Of a DNA stretch of 64,000 nt, positions 10,851 through 22,167 are shown piece by piece. Position numbers and translations under genes: made by a program. The notes under the pieces were generated by a model. That model had not been told where the DNA came from. It ran no database searches and was given only the letters and a program-made list of their open reading frames with translations. The stretch is from positions 62,001 through 126,000 of the forward strand of contig WPIO01000193.1 of assembly GCA_009760855.2 (NCBI GenBank). Direction: 5' to 3'. This DNA comes from Cristatella mucedo. Taxonomy: Eukaryota > Bryozoa > Phylactolaemata > Cristatellidae. Positions within the stretch are counted from its first letter, which is position 1; every line of letters starts with the position of its first letter.

Positions 10851-11145
10851 TTGCTAATGCGTGCTGACACTGTGAATGCTACCACTAACCATATTTACAT
10901 GTGGAGACTGGGTCTTTGCCTAGAAATAAGGTGCTCGCTATTCACAATCCAGGTCACGAATTTGAGTTCTGCACTATGCGATTCTATATTGCCAACTACA
11001 GGCGGTGGTGATAGCCGACGCTGCATAATTGAGGTTGGTATATAAGCTAACACTTTTTCTTTTATTTACCACTAACCATTTGATCGCGCTTCCTTTACAG
11101 CATATGCAAATTGCCTAAAAAGAGATTAAATTATCTTCCGTCACA
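10850..11145 (+). mobile_element. LINE-A 3' UTR split by a SINE
   Basis: GCTTGCTAATGCGTGCTGACACTGTG..CCACTAACCATATTT at 10850-10895 and ACCACTAACCATTTGATC..AAAGAGATTAAAT at 11070-11130 are consecutive parts of a LINE-A 3' UTR. The interval between them is SINE-like. Confidence 0.6.
10925..11035 (+). mobile_element. SINE-1 remnant
   Basis: Degenerate match to SINE-1 from the box B area (AATCCAGGTCACGAATTTGAG) to ACTACAGGCGGTGGTGATAGCCG, which is nearly identical to the intact copies. Confidence 0.55.
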
Positions 11146-11274
11146 ATGCAAACGTATTATCAACGGATCTATTGGCTGCAAAATTTAAAGTCTACAGTGC
11201 TAGTTCGAAGCGATTTAAAACAAACTGGCAGGAAATTTTTCCAATGTGCCAGGTAGGCTACACCGGAAGTGAAG

Positions 11275-11357
11275 GCAGGTGTGCTCCGGAAGCCATGGTG
11301 CTCCGGAAGCCGGGTGCTCCGGAATTCGGTGTGCTCCGGAAGTCAGGTGCTCTGGAT
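11275..11357. repeat. ~17 bp minisatellite
   Basis: About five imperfect units of GTGCTCCGGAAGCC(G/A)(G/T)G, the last ones diverged. Confidence 0.85.
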
Positions 11358-11379
11358 GCGTGTTAATTGCTAATGCGTG

Positions 11380-11812
11380 CTAATGATCAAGCTTTAAATG
11401 TAACCTGAGAGTTGAGGATGCGTGTATTGTTTACAGCAGGCAAAATATGTTAATGCCTGCTTGTTCAGATAATCTGCTAATTTTGTCGCCTCCTGTTATC
11501 CTGTGGAGGTACAACTACTACGAAACGCCGTGACTTTAGGTAAATTTTTGTAACAATTATAAAAAGCTTGAAGTCTCGTTCGTAGTGTTGCAAGAGAGAA
11601 ACGTGTCATTATTATTACAATTGTCGGCATGTGTTCATAATGACCCTGAGCGTTTCACTTGTAACCATGTAATCCTTGAATACATTTAGCATGCTATGGC
11701 TTACCGTCCGATCATGCTCCCTTGCCGCCATACGTGAAGTGTCTCGCCAGATTTAGTTATCGGAGGCTGCTATAGAATTATGCGATTGTTGCTATTATCT
11801 TTATCACAATAT
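11380..11812 (+). mobile_element. LINE-A3 3' UTR (shared with units 1 and 4)
   Basis: Starts GATCAAGCTTTAAATGTAAC and matches 15240-15690 and 49190-49640 over its length. Its end (GTGAAGTGTCTCGCCAGATT, GGCTGCTATAGAATTAT) is a diverged form of the LINE-A terminal hairpin, so I read it as a LINE-A subfamily terminus. Confidence 0.6.
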
Positions 11813-11813
11813 G

Positions 11814-12815
11814 GCTGATAACATGCTCACAAGGATGGCAGCAAATTTTCTAAAACTGAGCGACGACAAAACTAACTTACTAGTTATGGGCAAACCCATT
11901 GCGATTAGGAATTTGGAAAGGCTGATGCTCAAAATTGACTCTGCGCGCATATCTCCTGTCGAATCAGTTCAAAATCTATGTGTCATATTACAAATCGACC
12001 TCTCGTTAGTCGACCATATCAGCTCCACGGTCAACTCGGCCTATTTTCAGCTTCATAATATTGATACAATTCGGGCTTATTTAGATAAGGATACCACATC
12101 TAAGTTGGTCCATGCATTCGTGACATCTCGTCTCGACTTCTGCAACTCACTGCTTACGGGCCTACCAGCATGTGTGATCAGGCGATTGCAGCCGGTGCAA
12201 AACTCCACAGCTAGGCTTGTCTGTAGTGACTGTCGCAGTTGCCACATTACTCCACTTATCGCCGACCTGCATTGGCTAACAGTCAAGCAACGGATTGACT
12301 TTAAGGTTTTGTCGCTCACTTTTAGGTCTCTTCATTCTATGGCTCCAGCCTATCTCTGAGACATACTCCCCCATCAGGCCAAGCATCGTACCACCCGCTT
12401 TTCGGAATCCAACAGTCTAGAAATAGCTCGTACAAACCTTAAATCCTTTGGAGACCGTGCATTTAGCTCGTATGCTCCCAAAGCCTAGAACTCCCTCCCG
12501 ACCTGCGTCAGAACATCCCCTGACCTGACCACATTTAAAGGGAACTTCAAAACACACCTATTTACGACAGCATTTAGTGGGTCCCTGTGATTCGTCCTTT
12601 ACGTGCTTTTGGGTGCTGACACTGTGCATGATGCCACTAACCACATTTGCATGCTGACCCTGTGCATGTCACTCCTTACCATGTTAATCATTTGGTTTGT
12701 TTTTGAAGCATGATTTTACTTACCATTTAATAGCATTTCCCTTTGCTGCAAATGTAAAGCGCCTAGAAAGAAATTAAGTTCTCTCAGGGTGCTTTATCAA
12801 GTACATTATTTTTTT
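11814..12815 (+). mobile_element. LINE-A 3' half, well preserved
   Basis: Open from 11811 to 12359. It contains ANFLKLSDDKTNLLVMGKP, DLSLVDHISSTVNSAYFQL, VTSRLDFCNSLLTGLPACVI, VQNSTARLV, LHWLTVKQRIDFKV and a frame ending at a premature TGA after APAYL. C-terminal coding and 3' UTR follow, ending with GCGCC..GGGTGCTTTATCAAGTAC. The catalytic palm motifs lie upstream and are missing, so this is a 5'-truncated insertion. Confidence 0.85.
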
Positions 12816-12819
12816 TTCT

Positions 12820-13060
12820 TATAAAAACCACAGAAAGTTCTGTTCTTGACGATCTAAATAAAATGGTTTGCAACAGGTTAGTAGAGCCCTGGATTTGAAA
12901 CAACATATCTCAAGCGACCATTACACTCCAAAACGGCCAATCTTACTCTAAAATTACGCTCTGAAATGTCCAATTACAATCTTAAATGCCCAATATAATT
13001 AAGTGCCTAAGTAAGGGAAAGAAAGACTCTAAACGCTAAAAATATCACACAATTTTTACG
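12820..13060. other. Unassigned interval
   Basis: No gene. Short ~30 bp near-repeats (CAAAACGGCCAATCTTACTC, TGAAATGTCCAATTACAATC, AAATGCCCAATA) occur at about 12930-12995. Confidence 0.4.
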
Positions 13061-13590
13061 GTAACAAGCACAGCGTTTTATACAAACAACATCTACAAAG
13101 TTTTGCACCAATTGTAAGTGCCTGATTTTACAGGCCGCTAGACAAGCAAGCAGCGAGTTATAGAAGTCAATACGGGATTTCACAAATACATGGGCCACTT
13201 TAGATGTGGTATCCTCGGCTAAACAAGCCCAAATTCTAGTATTTTTATGTGGCTGAAAGTAGGCAGACGACGGCGGAGATAATGTGGTCTTCTAATGTAA
13301 GGTCACTGGGAAATACGATTCTCACCACTTATGACAGCATTTAGTGCGTCCCTGTGATTCGTCCTATACGTGCTTAGGCGTGCTGATACCGTTCAAGCTG
13401 CCACTAACCACTCTTGCATGCTGACCCTGTACATTTAACCTCTAACCATGTTATTAATGAGGTTTATCAAGCACGATACCACTCACCATTTTATTGTGTT
13501 TCCTATGCAGCGAATGTAAAGCGCCTACAAAGATATTGAGTTCTTCGAGGGCGCTTTATCGTGTGTATACATAATAATAATAATAATTCA
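13060..13590. mobile_element. LINE-A insertion with inverted 5' part
   Basis: 13070-13320 is LINE-A RT C-terminal region on the minus strand (MAHVFVKSRIDFYNSLLACL). 13325-13590 is the 3' UTR and terminus on the plus strand (ACAGCATTTAGTGCGTCCC to GAGGGCGCTTTATC and an AAT-type tail). Same head-to-head arrangement as at 8108-8370. Confidence 0.65.
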
Positions 13591-13905
13591 CTTTCACTTC
13601 TATGCAGATGACACTCAGTTTTACCTTTGCTTTGATCCCTCCCAGCCTTCGAGCACCTCAAATTCTCTAAACTCACTAGCTGCATGCATTGATGACATCC
13701 GCACATGGATGGCAGCAAATTTTCTAAAACTTAACGATGATAAAACTAACTTACTAGTTATGGGAAAACCCAGTGTGATCCAGAGATTGGAAAGGCTGAC
13801 TCTCAAAATTAGCTCTGCCAGCATATCTCCAGTTGAATCAGCTCAAAATATAGGTGTCATATTCCAAACCGACCTCTCGTTAGACGACCATATCAGCTCC
13901 ACGTG
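13591..13905 (+). mobile_element. LINE-A RT fragment, 3'-truncated
   Basis: Starts at HFYADDTQFYLCFDPSQPS (motif C) and stays open through MAANFLKLNDDKTNLLVMGK to FQTDLSLDDHISST, then stops matching at 13905. A LINE fragment lacking its 3' end suggests breakage after insertion, not 5' truncation. Confidence 0.8.
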
Positions 13906-13959
13906 TTATTATTGTTATTTTAACTATGTCACTATGCACCAACGTGGTCACTACGCCCA

Positions 13960-14700
13960 CATACTTGAATGCCTTAAGTAACTATGCTAAGAGTAAACGC
14001 ACGATGCTGAGGTTTTTTGATTAAACAGCCTCAGTCAGAGGCTGTGCAGCTAATCAATAGCCTTAGAGATTAACTCTTCAGCTTGATGAAGACGACGGAA
14101 AGCTGCATAATGCCACGATAAAATCCGCGACCTGGGTCGCCGAATGACTGCATCTTAACCCGAGGAGCCTTGAGAAGATGTTCGATCTTTCTGGGCCTTT
14201 AGATTCGTTTGAAAGCCGGAAGCACCACCGGGTTCTTGAGCTTATATAAAAAAGCACACACAAGCCGACTGGCGTTTGTAAAACCATAGTTCCAAGTCAC
14301 TCTGGAATCGACATAGTTCTTCAACCTTTCACTTCTAAGGGCTCTGTAAGCCAATCTGAAACGCGACGACGAAGCTGAAACTCGATAAAGATGACGAACG
14401 ATTTCATCTGGCACCCCCTACTGGTAGAAGTATTGAAAGCAGGTGACGCAGGCGAGCAAGCGTACTTACTGATGCACCTGGCAGTCTTGAATGCAGCTCC
14501 ACAGCCAAGGTTTAGCGAAGGAATGAAGAGTGAGGGAATAGCCTACGTACAGGCAGAAGCACAAGCAGGTAGTAGGCCACTGCAGCAATGGCAGGCTCAG
14601 ATGAGCTGCCTTGCAATTCCTAATTATATTGACCTTAACGTGCCTCAACTGCCCGAATGCAGTGCCTAGTGAGCCGACGCTGTGAAGTGACGTGAAGTGC
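13960..14700. repeat. Repeat C, copy 2
   Basis: Matches 29070-29560 most closely (GACCTGGGTCGCC, GAGATGTT, GAAGTATTGAAAGCAGGTGA). It ends in GTGCTTTATTAATATTATTG, faintly like a LINE-A tail. Confidence 0.65.
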
Positions 14701-14789
14701 TTTATTAATATTATTGTCAGTGAGTAGTAATATACGGCAACTGAGTCCGTCTGCAACCTCAATGCGGTTCTAAATGAGTGTATATTGGT

Positions 14790-15900
14790 TGTTCGAAGTT
14801 CTAATTATCAAAAGTCATAATTTTGACTGTGTGTGCAGATACTGTCACTCAAATTTGAGCGCTCCATCTTGGATCATGCACGGTCATCGAAGGCAATGGC
14901 TCAGCTTTGATTCCGATCCGTTTTAATTTGATGGCGATGTTGCTGCTCCAAGTACCATCGGGAAGGTGGATAAGTAGTGTCCTTTGATGTGCAGCTACAT
15001 GTGTCCAACTCCGATGACTCAGGCAAAATCAGTCGATGAGAAGCTTTTGTGTCCCAATATTTTCGTCAAGATCTCCCTGCATCCGTCATAGAATGCAGGA
15101 AACCAGGTTTCAAAAGGAGCGCATGTGCCAAGAGGTCTCGTTACAACGGCAGAAATTTTAATTATCAAACAGAGCCTAGAAGACTACTTTGAACGACGAA
15201 GTAAACGGTTGAATGAATGTGATAGCCAGTACTAGGATGATCAAGCTTTAAATGTAACCTAAGATGTGAGGATGCGATTATTGCTTGCCGCAGGCAAACA
15301 CTGTTGATGCCTGCTTGTTCTGGTAATCTGCTAGTTTTATGCATGTGGTTATCCTTTGGAGGTTTGCTTATAAAGTGCTGTTAATTTAACTGACCGCTTA
15401 TAGGATTCACACAAACTTAAAGTTTCATTTGTAGTGTTGCAAGAGAGAAACGTTTCATTATTATACTTGTCTACATTTTTTTAATGATGACCCTGTGCGT
15501 TTCACTTAGAATCAAATAATTTTTGAATACATTGTGGATGCTGTGGCTAACCGGCTGATCATGCTCCTTTGCCACCAAATGTAAAGTGTCTCGAAATAGA
15601 TTTAGTTATCAGAGGCTGCTGTACAATTATTTGATAGTTACTATAACCTTAGTCACAGTATGGCTGATAAAGCAAGTAACTTTCAGCCGACTCGATCACA
15701 GGTCACAGCTGCAGGTCACAGGTCACAGCAGTCACAGGTCAGAGCTACTCTCGTGTAGTGCTTGTACTAACCGACTGGCTGGAAGTGTCTGCCAGAGAGC
15801 GACGTTGGTACGGCTCATGCCTGATACTATAGCCAGGTCCAAAGTCAGAGAGAATAACCCAGCATGTATTTATACATCATGCTGCTTGTAGGCTTTGATT
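14790..15900 (+). repeat. Start of duplicated unit 1, with LINE-A3 3' UTR
   Basis: Matches 48720-49860 almost throughout: TTGAGCGCTCCATCTT, CATCCGTCATAGAATG, the LINE-A3 3' UTR at 15240-15690 and CCATAGCCAGGTCC. This marks the left part of the segmental duplication carrying pseudogene A. At 15692-15745 GGTCACAG is repeated locally. Confidence 0.8.
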
Positions 15901-16620
15901 TAACCGAGGATACTTAATTAGTGTACTTGGTTCTAATCAACATTCGTCAGTCGAGCTCATTGTCCATAATCTCCCGTCATTACAAAATGTAAAAACTTGT
16001 CTGGACATCCAACTGAGGTAGCATCTTCTGCATCGATCGTATCAACCATCGGTTGCTGCATGTGAGCACCACGGATGGTGATTGGCTTTCCTTGTCACGC
16101 TCAGGAAATTTATGAAAGGAGACATCTTGCAACTACAGGCAGAGAAGAAAATTAGAGAAACAAGAGAGTAAGACTGATTCAGAAACAGAAATCCGGCGCG
16201 AAACTGGTTATGCATGTGGTACTGCACATGGCAGTAAGGCAGGTCTTTGTCACACAATGTAGGAATGTCCATTTTCATTGGTTACTTACTAAAGAAGACA
16301 TATAAAAGGCAGAAAGACTGATGTATAACAAATCAGAAAAACAAAAGTGATTTAAATTCAAAAGGCAGTGAGATTATAGACCGTTTTGATTACTAAAGCA
16401 AAGGATTTCGTCTAGGCGAGGAATATCGCATTGATACAGCAAACCTAGTTAGCCATGAGTGTCAAGTGAATTATTAATATTATGAGCTTGTGATGCTTCA
16501 ATAAGAAAGGTATGATGTCACTCTATGATATTTATTGACAATAAATGACTCGTTTCAGAAGCAAATCCGGATCATTTTGGCAACTTAAATAAACAGAACA
16601 CGTGCCGCTCATGGAGTTGA
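15900..16620. repeat. Unit 1 intergenic block
   Basis: Counterpart of 49860-50680 and 24540-25230: GCATCGATCGTATCAAC, GGAGACATCTTGCA, the AAAATTAGAGAAACA area and ATATTTATTGACAATAAAT. No ORF shared among the copies, so non-coding. Confidence 0.7.
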
Positions 16621-16639
16621 ATTAAGTGCTTATCGACTG

Positions 16640-16912
16640 CACCAGGTCGCTAATTTGGAATGAACACACATTAGACTATTCATTGATACAAGCAGTTAGC
16701 TGTCCCACAACAGTACATGAAACTAGTTTCCTACAAAATACAGCACGTTACCCAGTGCAGCGATTAAATCAAGCACCACTGCTCGAAGATAGCTACTCAC
16801 TATCGGATGGAGTGGCTGATTGCTGGGTAGACGGTCACTTTACACGGATCGTCCTTTTCATCTCTGCTAATGACCGCTAGGACGCTCTGCTTTCCTTTAG
16901 CCAGCGACATGA
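16640..16912 (-). pseudogene. Beta-propeller-like family, copy D (3' fragment)
   Basis: Local duplicate of the 3' end and downstream flank of copy A (compare 16940-17250). The minus strand from 16912 encodes the last ~30 residues of the family: SLAKGKQSVLAV is recognisable at 16860-16908 before divergence. Only the C-terminal tail is present. Confidence 0.6.
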
Positions 16913-16993
16913 GGAGTTCAATTCAATTATTTGCTTTCTTGTTGCACTAGGTTGTTCATTTATAATGAACAAGAATGTACACGCATTAAACCG

Positions 16994-16999
16994 TTTATT
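16994..16999 (-). terminator. Candidate poly(A) signal of pseudogene A
   Basis: AATAAA on the minus strand. The same hexamer is at the equivalent place downstream of copies B and C. Confidence 0.35.
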
Positions 17000-17164
17000 T
17001 ATTATCAGCAGACAGCTGTCCCACCGCAGAACATGCAATTAGTATCCTTAATAATACAAGTGCATGAGAGTAGCAAATACACCATTCAAGACTACAGACA
17101 CAATTACAGAAACAAAAGATACAATATACATAATATAATTAACTGCTCAAACCTTTATCAACTG

Positions 17165-17467
17165 GAGCAGCTGACTGGGTAGACGGTAAGCTTATCATCT
17201 CTGCTAAAGACCGCTCTGCTTTCCTTTAGCCAGCGACAGAGAGTAAAGTCCTTTTACTGCAAGGCTGTCACATGCTAAGACTTCCTGCAGGGGCTGACCG
17301 TAATTGATTCTAAAGGCCGCCACGACGTCATTGCCCCACACAGCCAGATAAAGCTTAAGTTCAAAAAAAGCACACGTTCAAATGGCTGAAGGCAGAGGTC
17401 ATTAACCGTAGTGCTTGGCTCGTGTCGCCAGAGTCTGTCGCCAGAGTGACTGTAGCCGTCTACCACA
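17165..17467 (-). pseudogene. Beta-propeller-like family, copy A, 3' part
   Basis: Reads VVDGYSHSGDRLWRHEPS, the conserved fourth blade, immediately beside the gypsy LTR. The frame stays open to 17275 (TAG), while blade 5 shifts frame and has stops relative to copy C. Continues across the insertion from 23648-24170. Confidence 0.75.
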
Positions 17468-17471
17468 TACT

Positions 17472-17999
17472 AGTAACCGAGTTCAATGGGCCAGCGGCTA
17501 ACTCCCACTATGGCTCGCTACTATCTATGTCCGTTCTGGGTCGTTACGCCGGGCCCTCCGGTAACAGTGGTTCACGCGTGATCAATCGGGTACACAACAC
17601 TTTATATAATACACACGCATGCGCTATACAAAGGATGGCACTAAACAAGCCTACAGAGGAAGTTCCTATACAAGGTAAAATACAGGGGCACGGGATGACG
17701 CCGCAAGCGCGAACAAACGTGTTAGTGCTCAGTCGGCTTCCGCAGTCGCACCGTCGCAGGACTCCGTCTCACCAGTACAAGCATACGCCGTCCAAGACCC
17801 GGCTAGCTGAGTACTCTGTGGTAGACGGAGCGGACGTCCATCACCGTCGAGAGCTTCCGCCGAAAGAGCGCGAGCACGTTGTACCCAGTTCCCGTCCTCG
17901 GAACTCTGGGAGCTGACCCACTGGCTTTACCCTTCCGGGGCAAGGCGACGCCCAGCCCGACATATCGAATGTCAGTGGGTCCGCCTACTCTAGGGTACA
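17472..17999 (-). repeat. Gypsy 3' LTR
   Basis: The minus strand begins TGTACCCTAGAG and ends near GAACTCGGTTACT. 528 bp, close to identical with the copy at 22290-22851 apart from two short deletions and scattered changes. Frames read across it are not genes. Confidence 0.93.
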
Positions 18000-18409
18000 T
18001 ATGTCACCATCCGGGGGAAGATGCGTCCTCGCATCTGCAACCATCCACTCTGCGGACATGTCGTCTAACTACCACAGAGGCTCCACATACACAGCGATGG
18101 CTCATGAGCATTACACAGAGTAACCACGATTACAAATCTATTAGTGCTATCAATTAATCTAAAATGACCTCAAAGTTATCAGACGACGTCCTTTTTACGA
18201 GGCACAGCCACTTCTGGCGAGTTTCTGGCGAGCTAGCAATCGCTGTCCTCTGTGGGCATCGTCCTCATGAGGTGGCCAGACGGTTGTTGTTCGTTGAAGT
18301 CCCAAATGTTCCACGATGCACGTTGACCGTAGTCGAGGTCGACCTAAAATCACAGGAAACACATGGCACTATCTGTTCAACCTTTCGCATACCACGTAAC
18401 TTACGAACT
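18000..18409 (-). other. Gypsy region between integrase stop and 3' LTR
   Basis: Non-coding tail of the element. I see no clean polypurine tract beside the LTR, only a mixed GGATGGTGACATA on the minus strand. Confidence 0.6.
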
Positions 18410-19763
18410 CTACACAAAGTCTGAAAAACGAGGATTGGGTTTCCGCTGGCGCGTGCTTTGCCGTGAGCCAGCTGGGCCTGCATTAGCCTGATCGCTTAGC
18501 GAGGCAGTAGCTGGTCCAACTCCGAGCGTTGGTTCTTCGTCGAGTTGAGGTATCGCCGTCGGTTCAACCGGTTCCTCTTCAGCGTGATCTGCAGTCGCTG
18601 GTGGCTGATCATCATTAATTTCCCCTCTATCTGCCTCATCAGAAGTGCTTGGCGTGGGAAGCTCGTCCTCCAGATCAGCAGGCGGCAGTCCTGTTGCCCT
18701 GCGCCAAGCTGGTTTGCAGCGGTTGATATGTACTGTGCTAGGTGTGCCAGCAGTGTCGTGTTCGTCCACAACGCGAACGTTCGTGTCAGTTCGGTCCACA
18801 ATAAGGAGGGGACCTCTCCACAGGTGTTGCAACTTTGGCGAAAGACCCCTCCGGGGCCTGGGTGTATAAACATACACGTAGTCACCGACCTTCAGGGTGG
18901 ATTCTGTAGCAGTACGGTCGTACTGCCGCTTTTGCTTGGCCTGAGCAGCCTGAATGTTCTGCCTTGCTACGTCCCATGCTTCGACAAGCTTATCATGCAT
19001 GGCCTGCACATAGCCGTCCCCGGCTTCACACGGCTCGTCAACAGGCAAAACTAGGTCTATTGGCAAACGAGCCTCTCGCCCGTGGTTCATGAAAAATGTG
19101 CTGCAGCGAGTCGACTTGTGAAAGCGAGTTCGATAGGCAAACAGCACGTACGGTATGTACAAGTCCCAATCACGTTGGTTGCTGCTGGCAAACATGGAAA
19201 GCATCCCTACAAGCGTGCCATTCAAGCGCTCTACTAGCCCATCAGTCTGCGGGTGATACGGCGATGTGTGCAATAGGTCGATAGACATCATGCGACACAC
19301 CCGCTCAAGCATTCGAGACATAAAGTTGGCCCCACGATCAGAGAGGACCTGATCGGGAACACCGTGCCGGCAGACAATCTCTTCCATGAAGACTTTGGCA
19401 CAGGTCAGTGCTGTCTGGTCCGGAATCGCTCTAGCCTCGGGCCACTTGGTGAAGCAGTCGGTCATCACTAGTATGTACCGGTTCCCTGACGATGTTAGTG
19501 GCAGCCTCACTATGTCCATAGCAACTCGTTGCCAAGGTCGTTCCACTGGGATGCTCTTCAGAGGCACTTTTGCCCATTGCCGAGGCCGCATTGGAGTGGC
19601 ATGCGATGAACGTCCTTACATACTCCGCGATGTCTTCTGCCATGCCTGGCCAGAAGTATCGCTCTTGCACGCGGCTCAGGGTTTTCTGGGTGCCCAAATG
19701 TGCTCCGAATAGACCATCGTAGCACTCCCGCTTAACATGCAGTCGGAGGGCAGCAGGTACCAC
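18410..19763 (-). pseudogene. Gypsy integrase (frameshifted)
   Basis: Inserts the cDNA into host DNA. The first segment (19763-19431) carries the integrase zinc-finger region (HLGTQKTLSRVQERYFWPGM..FIACHS), in which the usual first histidine position reads CYDG. A frameshift near 19590 leads to the long frame 19591-18410 with the DDE core: MDIV, LSDRGANF and the SPYHPQTDGLVERLNGTL block, so all three acidic residues are present. After it come KVGDYVYVY and LWRGPLLIV (GPY/F-type C-terminal domain) and an acidic, Pro-rich tail ending PNPRFSDFV. The upstream frame 19771 also differs, so at least two frameshifts separate RT from integrase core. Confidence 0.9.
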
Positions 19764-19770
19764 CAGCTGC

Positions 19771-21462
19771 TTACGGCGCCTTCCGGTGACAGCCCGATAG
19801 AGACACCCATTCGGGAGCAGAACGAACGATGAGCGATGATCGTTTACGTATTGTCTTTGATCCTGTGCAGTGTCCTACATCTTTCCCCTGCAACGAATCC
19901 ATTAGGCAGCGCAGCAACGAGTCGTTCAACTGCATTTTCCTCATGTACGCAGGGTCAGCCACGGCTGCAACGACAGTGCCTACGAAGCCAGCAAGAGCCG
20001 GGTCTTGTAAACGTGACAGAGCATCAGCATTCGCATTAGCCTTCCCACAACGATATTTCACATCCATATCGTACTCCTGTAGCTCCAATGCCCACTTTGC
20101 TAAGCGCCGAGATTCGTGGTTCCCTTTAAGGACCCACACCAAAGGCGAGTGATCCGTCAGGACAGAGAGCTGGTGGCCATAAAGGTACCCTCGAAAGTGG
20201 CGCACCGCTGCTATGACGGCTAATGCCTCCCGCTCAACGGTAGAGTAATTACGTTCAGCCTTGTTCAGAATCCGGCTGAAATAGGCCACGGCATGCTCCT
20301 TCCCGTCCACCACCTGCCCGAGAACGGCTCCTAGAGCAGTACCACTGGCATCTGTACTAAGAACAAAGGGTGCAGCAAAGTCTGGGAACCTAAGAATTGG
20401 CTTTGCACACAGCCGGTCCCGGAGATCCTTGAAGGAACGCTCACATTCCCTCGACCACACGAAGCGCTCACCCTTTCGCAGCAGGTTGTTTAGCGGCACA
20501 GCAATTTTGGCAAACCCGGGCACAAACTTGCGATAGTAGGAGGCCAGTCCAAGGAACTGCCTGACCTCCTGTGCATCCCTGGGTGGTGGGTATTGCAGGA
20601 TCTTATCCACATTCCCAGGATCTGGCAATATACCGTCCGGGGACAGTACGTGCCCCAGATAACACACTTCGTCTCTGGCGAAGTGGCATTTTGAGGGTTT
20701 GATCTTGAGACCATTTGCTCTCATCCTATCCAGAACCTCCCCAAGCCGAACGAGATGTTCCTCAAAGCTCCTCGAAAAGACCAATATGTCGCCTATATAA
20801 ATTAAGCAAGTCGTCCATTGAAGACCCGCTAGGACGAAGTCCATGGCTCGCTGAAACGTACCTGGTGCATTGCACAGCCCAAAGCTCATCTTCTTAAACT
20901 GGTACTGCCCATTGTAAGTCACGAAGGCAGTCTTTGCCTTGTCCTCAGGGTGCATCGCTATCTGCCAGTACCCTGAGTTGAGGTCAAGAGTGCTGAAATA
21001 TCGTGCACCCCCTAACAATTGACAAACCTCGTCTGGCTGAGGTAATGGGTAGCTGTCCTTGACCGTTACCGAGTTAAGCCGCCTATAATCAACACAGAAC
21101 CGGTAGGTACCGTCCTTCTTCTTGACTAGTACTACCGGCGAGCTCCATGGGCTACACGACTCTTCGATCACGCCGGCTTCGAGCATGTCGCGTACCTGGT
21201 TGTCTACTTCGGATCGCAGTGCCTGAGGTACAGGGTAGGGCCTGGCCCGAATAGGCCTCGAACTCCCGGTGTCTGTTTGGTGCTGCACTTGTTCTAGCAG
21301 GCCGAGGTCTAAGCTCCCACTTGAGAAAACATCCCGATAATCAATCAGGAGATCTCGCAGCTGCTGCTGCTCCTGTGGTTTCAAGCTAGTTCCTGAAAGA
21401 TCAAGCTGGAACTCGTCCGATGCCACTTCCCTAACGCCACAGACTTCAGTGGCTGGCTTGTT
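19771..21462 (-). pseudogene. Gypsy reverse transcriptase and RNase H
   Basis: Copies element RNA to DNA. In order: KKKDGTYRFCVDYRRLNSVT, LDLNSGYWQIAMHPED (motif A Asp present), FGLCNAPGTFQRAMD (motif B), then YIGDILVFS where gypsy enzymes have Y-x-D-D: the first catalytic Asp is Gly (codon GGC). Thumb and connection follow (CHFARDEVCYLGHVLS). RNase H shows LSTDASGTALGAVLGQ, VEREALAV, LTDHSPLVW and NANADALSRL, so its acidic residues are in place. The frame is continuous with protease except for one TAA at 21463-21465, and breaks after about residue 500 (frameshift before 19771). Confidence 0.95.
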
Positions 21463-22164
21463 TTATACATCCACTCTGGACTCAACTAGAAGCAGTCTAC
21501 CAATGTGAGTGCCCAGCTTGAGTCGGACCGGGTGGTGGCCAGTATTAATGAGCCGCACTGGGACCCAGCCCAGCGATACGACTATGGCCCTAGCTGCAGC
21601 CAGACCCAGCCCTGCCAGCGTCCCTTCGTTGGGCTCGAAAAGCCATTCAACCTCTACTGCAGTCGTCACAGGACATCTGACCAACTGCTCGCACCTAGGT
21701 TCAATATTTAGGTCCTCTGGCACACATACATCCATCTCAGGTGGGTCAAAGGAGCGGTTGCTCCGTAAGTCTATTGTATGGGTCCCAATAGTCGCTACAC
21801 CATACTCGTAGTCCAGAGTTAGAGGGGGAAGTTTCCTAAGAAAGTCGGTCCCTAGTAGCACTGGAAATGAGCTACCCTCGGCTACATGCACCACGTGCCT
21901 CCTTACCAACTTCGCTATAGTGATAAGGACACTGGCTGTGCCTATGATATCCAGTGGTGCCCCGGTCACCCCGACGGCCTTCATGGTGGACTTAATCAAC
22001 TTCAAGCCCCAGGCTGTAGCATACTTAGCATCAACTAACGAGATTTCGGCCCCGGAGTCTAGAAGTCCAGCCACATCATGGCCATCTACCTGCAGGTCCA
22101 CCGCCGTTGTGAGGATGCCCTCTCGAGAGCCTAGGGCTTTCCCGACCTGCGGTACCCGTGCTAG
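21463..22164 (-). pseudogene. Gypsy protease and linker
   Basis: Aspartic protease that cuts Gag-Pol. Active-site motif VAGLLDSGAEISLVDA (D-S-G in place of D-T-G, normal for many gypsy proteases), then FPVLLGTDFLRKL as the second conserved block. It is in the same frame as the gag tail upstream, separated by a single TGA at 22165-22167, and in the same frame as RT, separated by one TAA. Open from the codon after TGA, so synthesis as a read-through product fits. The first ATG is at 22101. Confidence 0.88.
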
Positions 22165-22167
22165 TCA
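22161..22167 (-). promoter_or_regulatory. UGA-CUA-G stop context between gag and pol
   Basis: The minus strand reads TGA CTA G at 22167-22161, with open frame before and after. UGA followed by CUA(G) is a known leaky-stop context in alphaviruses and some animal mRNAs. Functional read-through here is inference. Confidence 0.5.

Noticed and set aside
17422-17916. 164-codon plus-strand frame, with a similar minus-strand frame at 22373-22795
   Set aside because: Both are the same chance frame across the gypsy LTR, read antisense.
18545-19712. Long plus-strand frames (up to 169 codons)
   Set aside because: They lie antisense to the gypsy integrase, which has all its catalytic residues on the minus strand.
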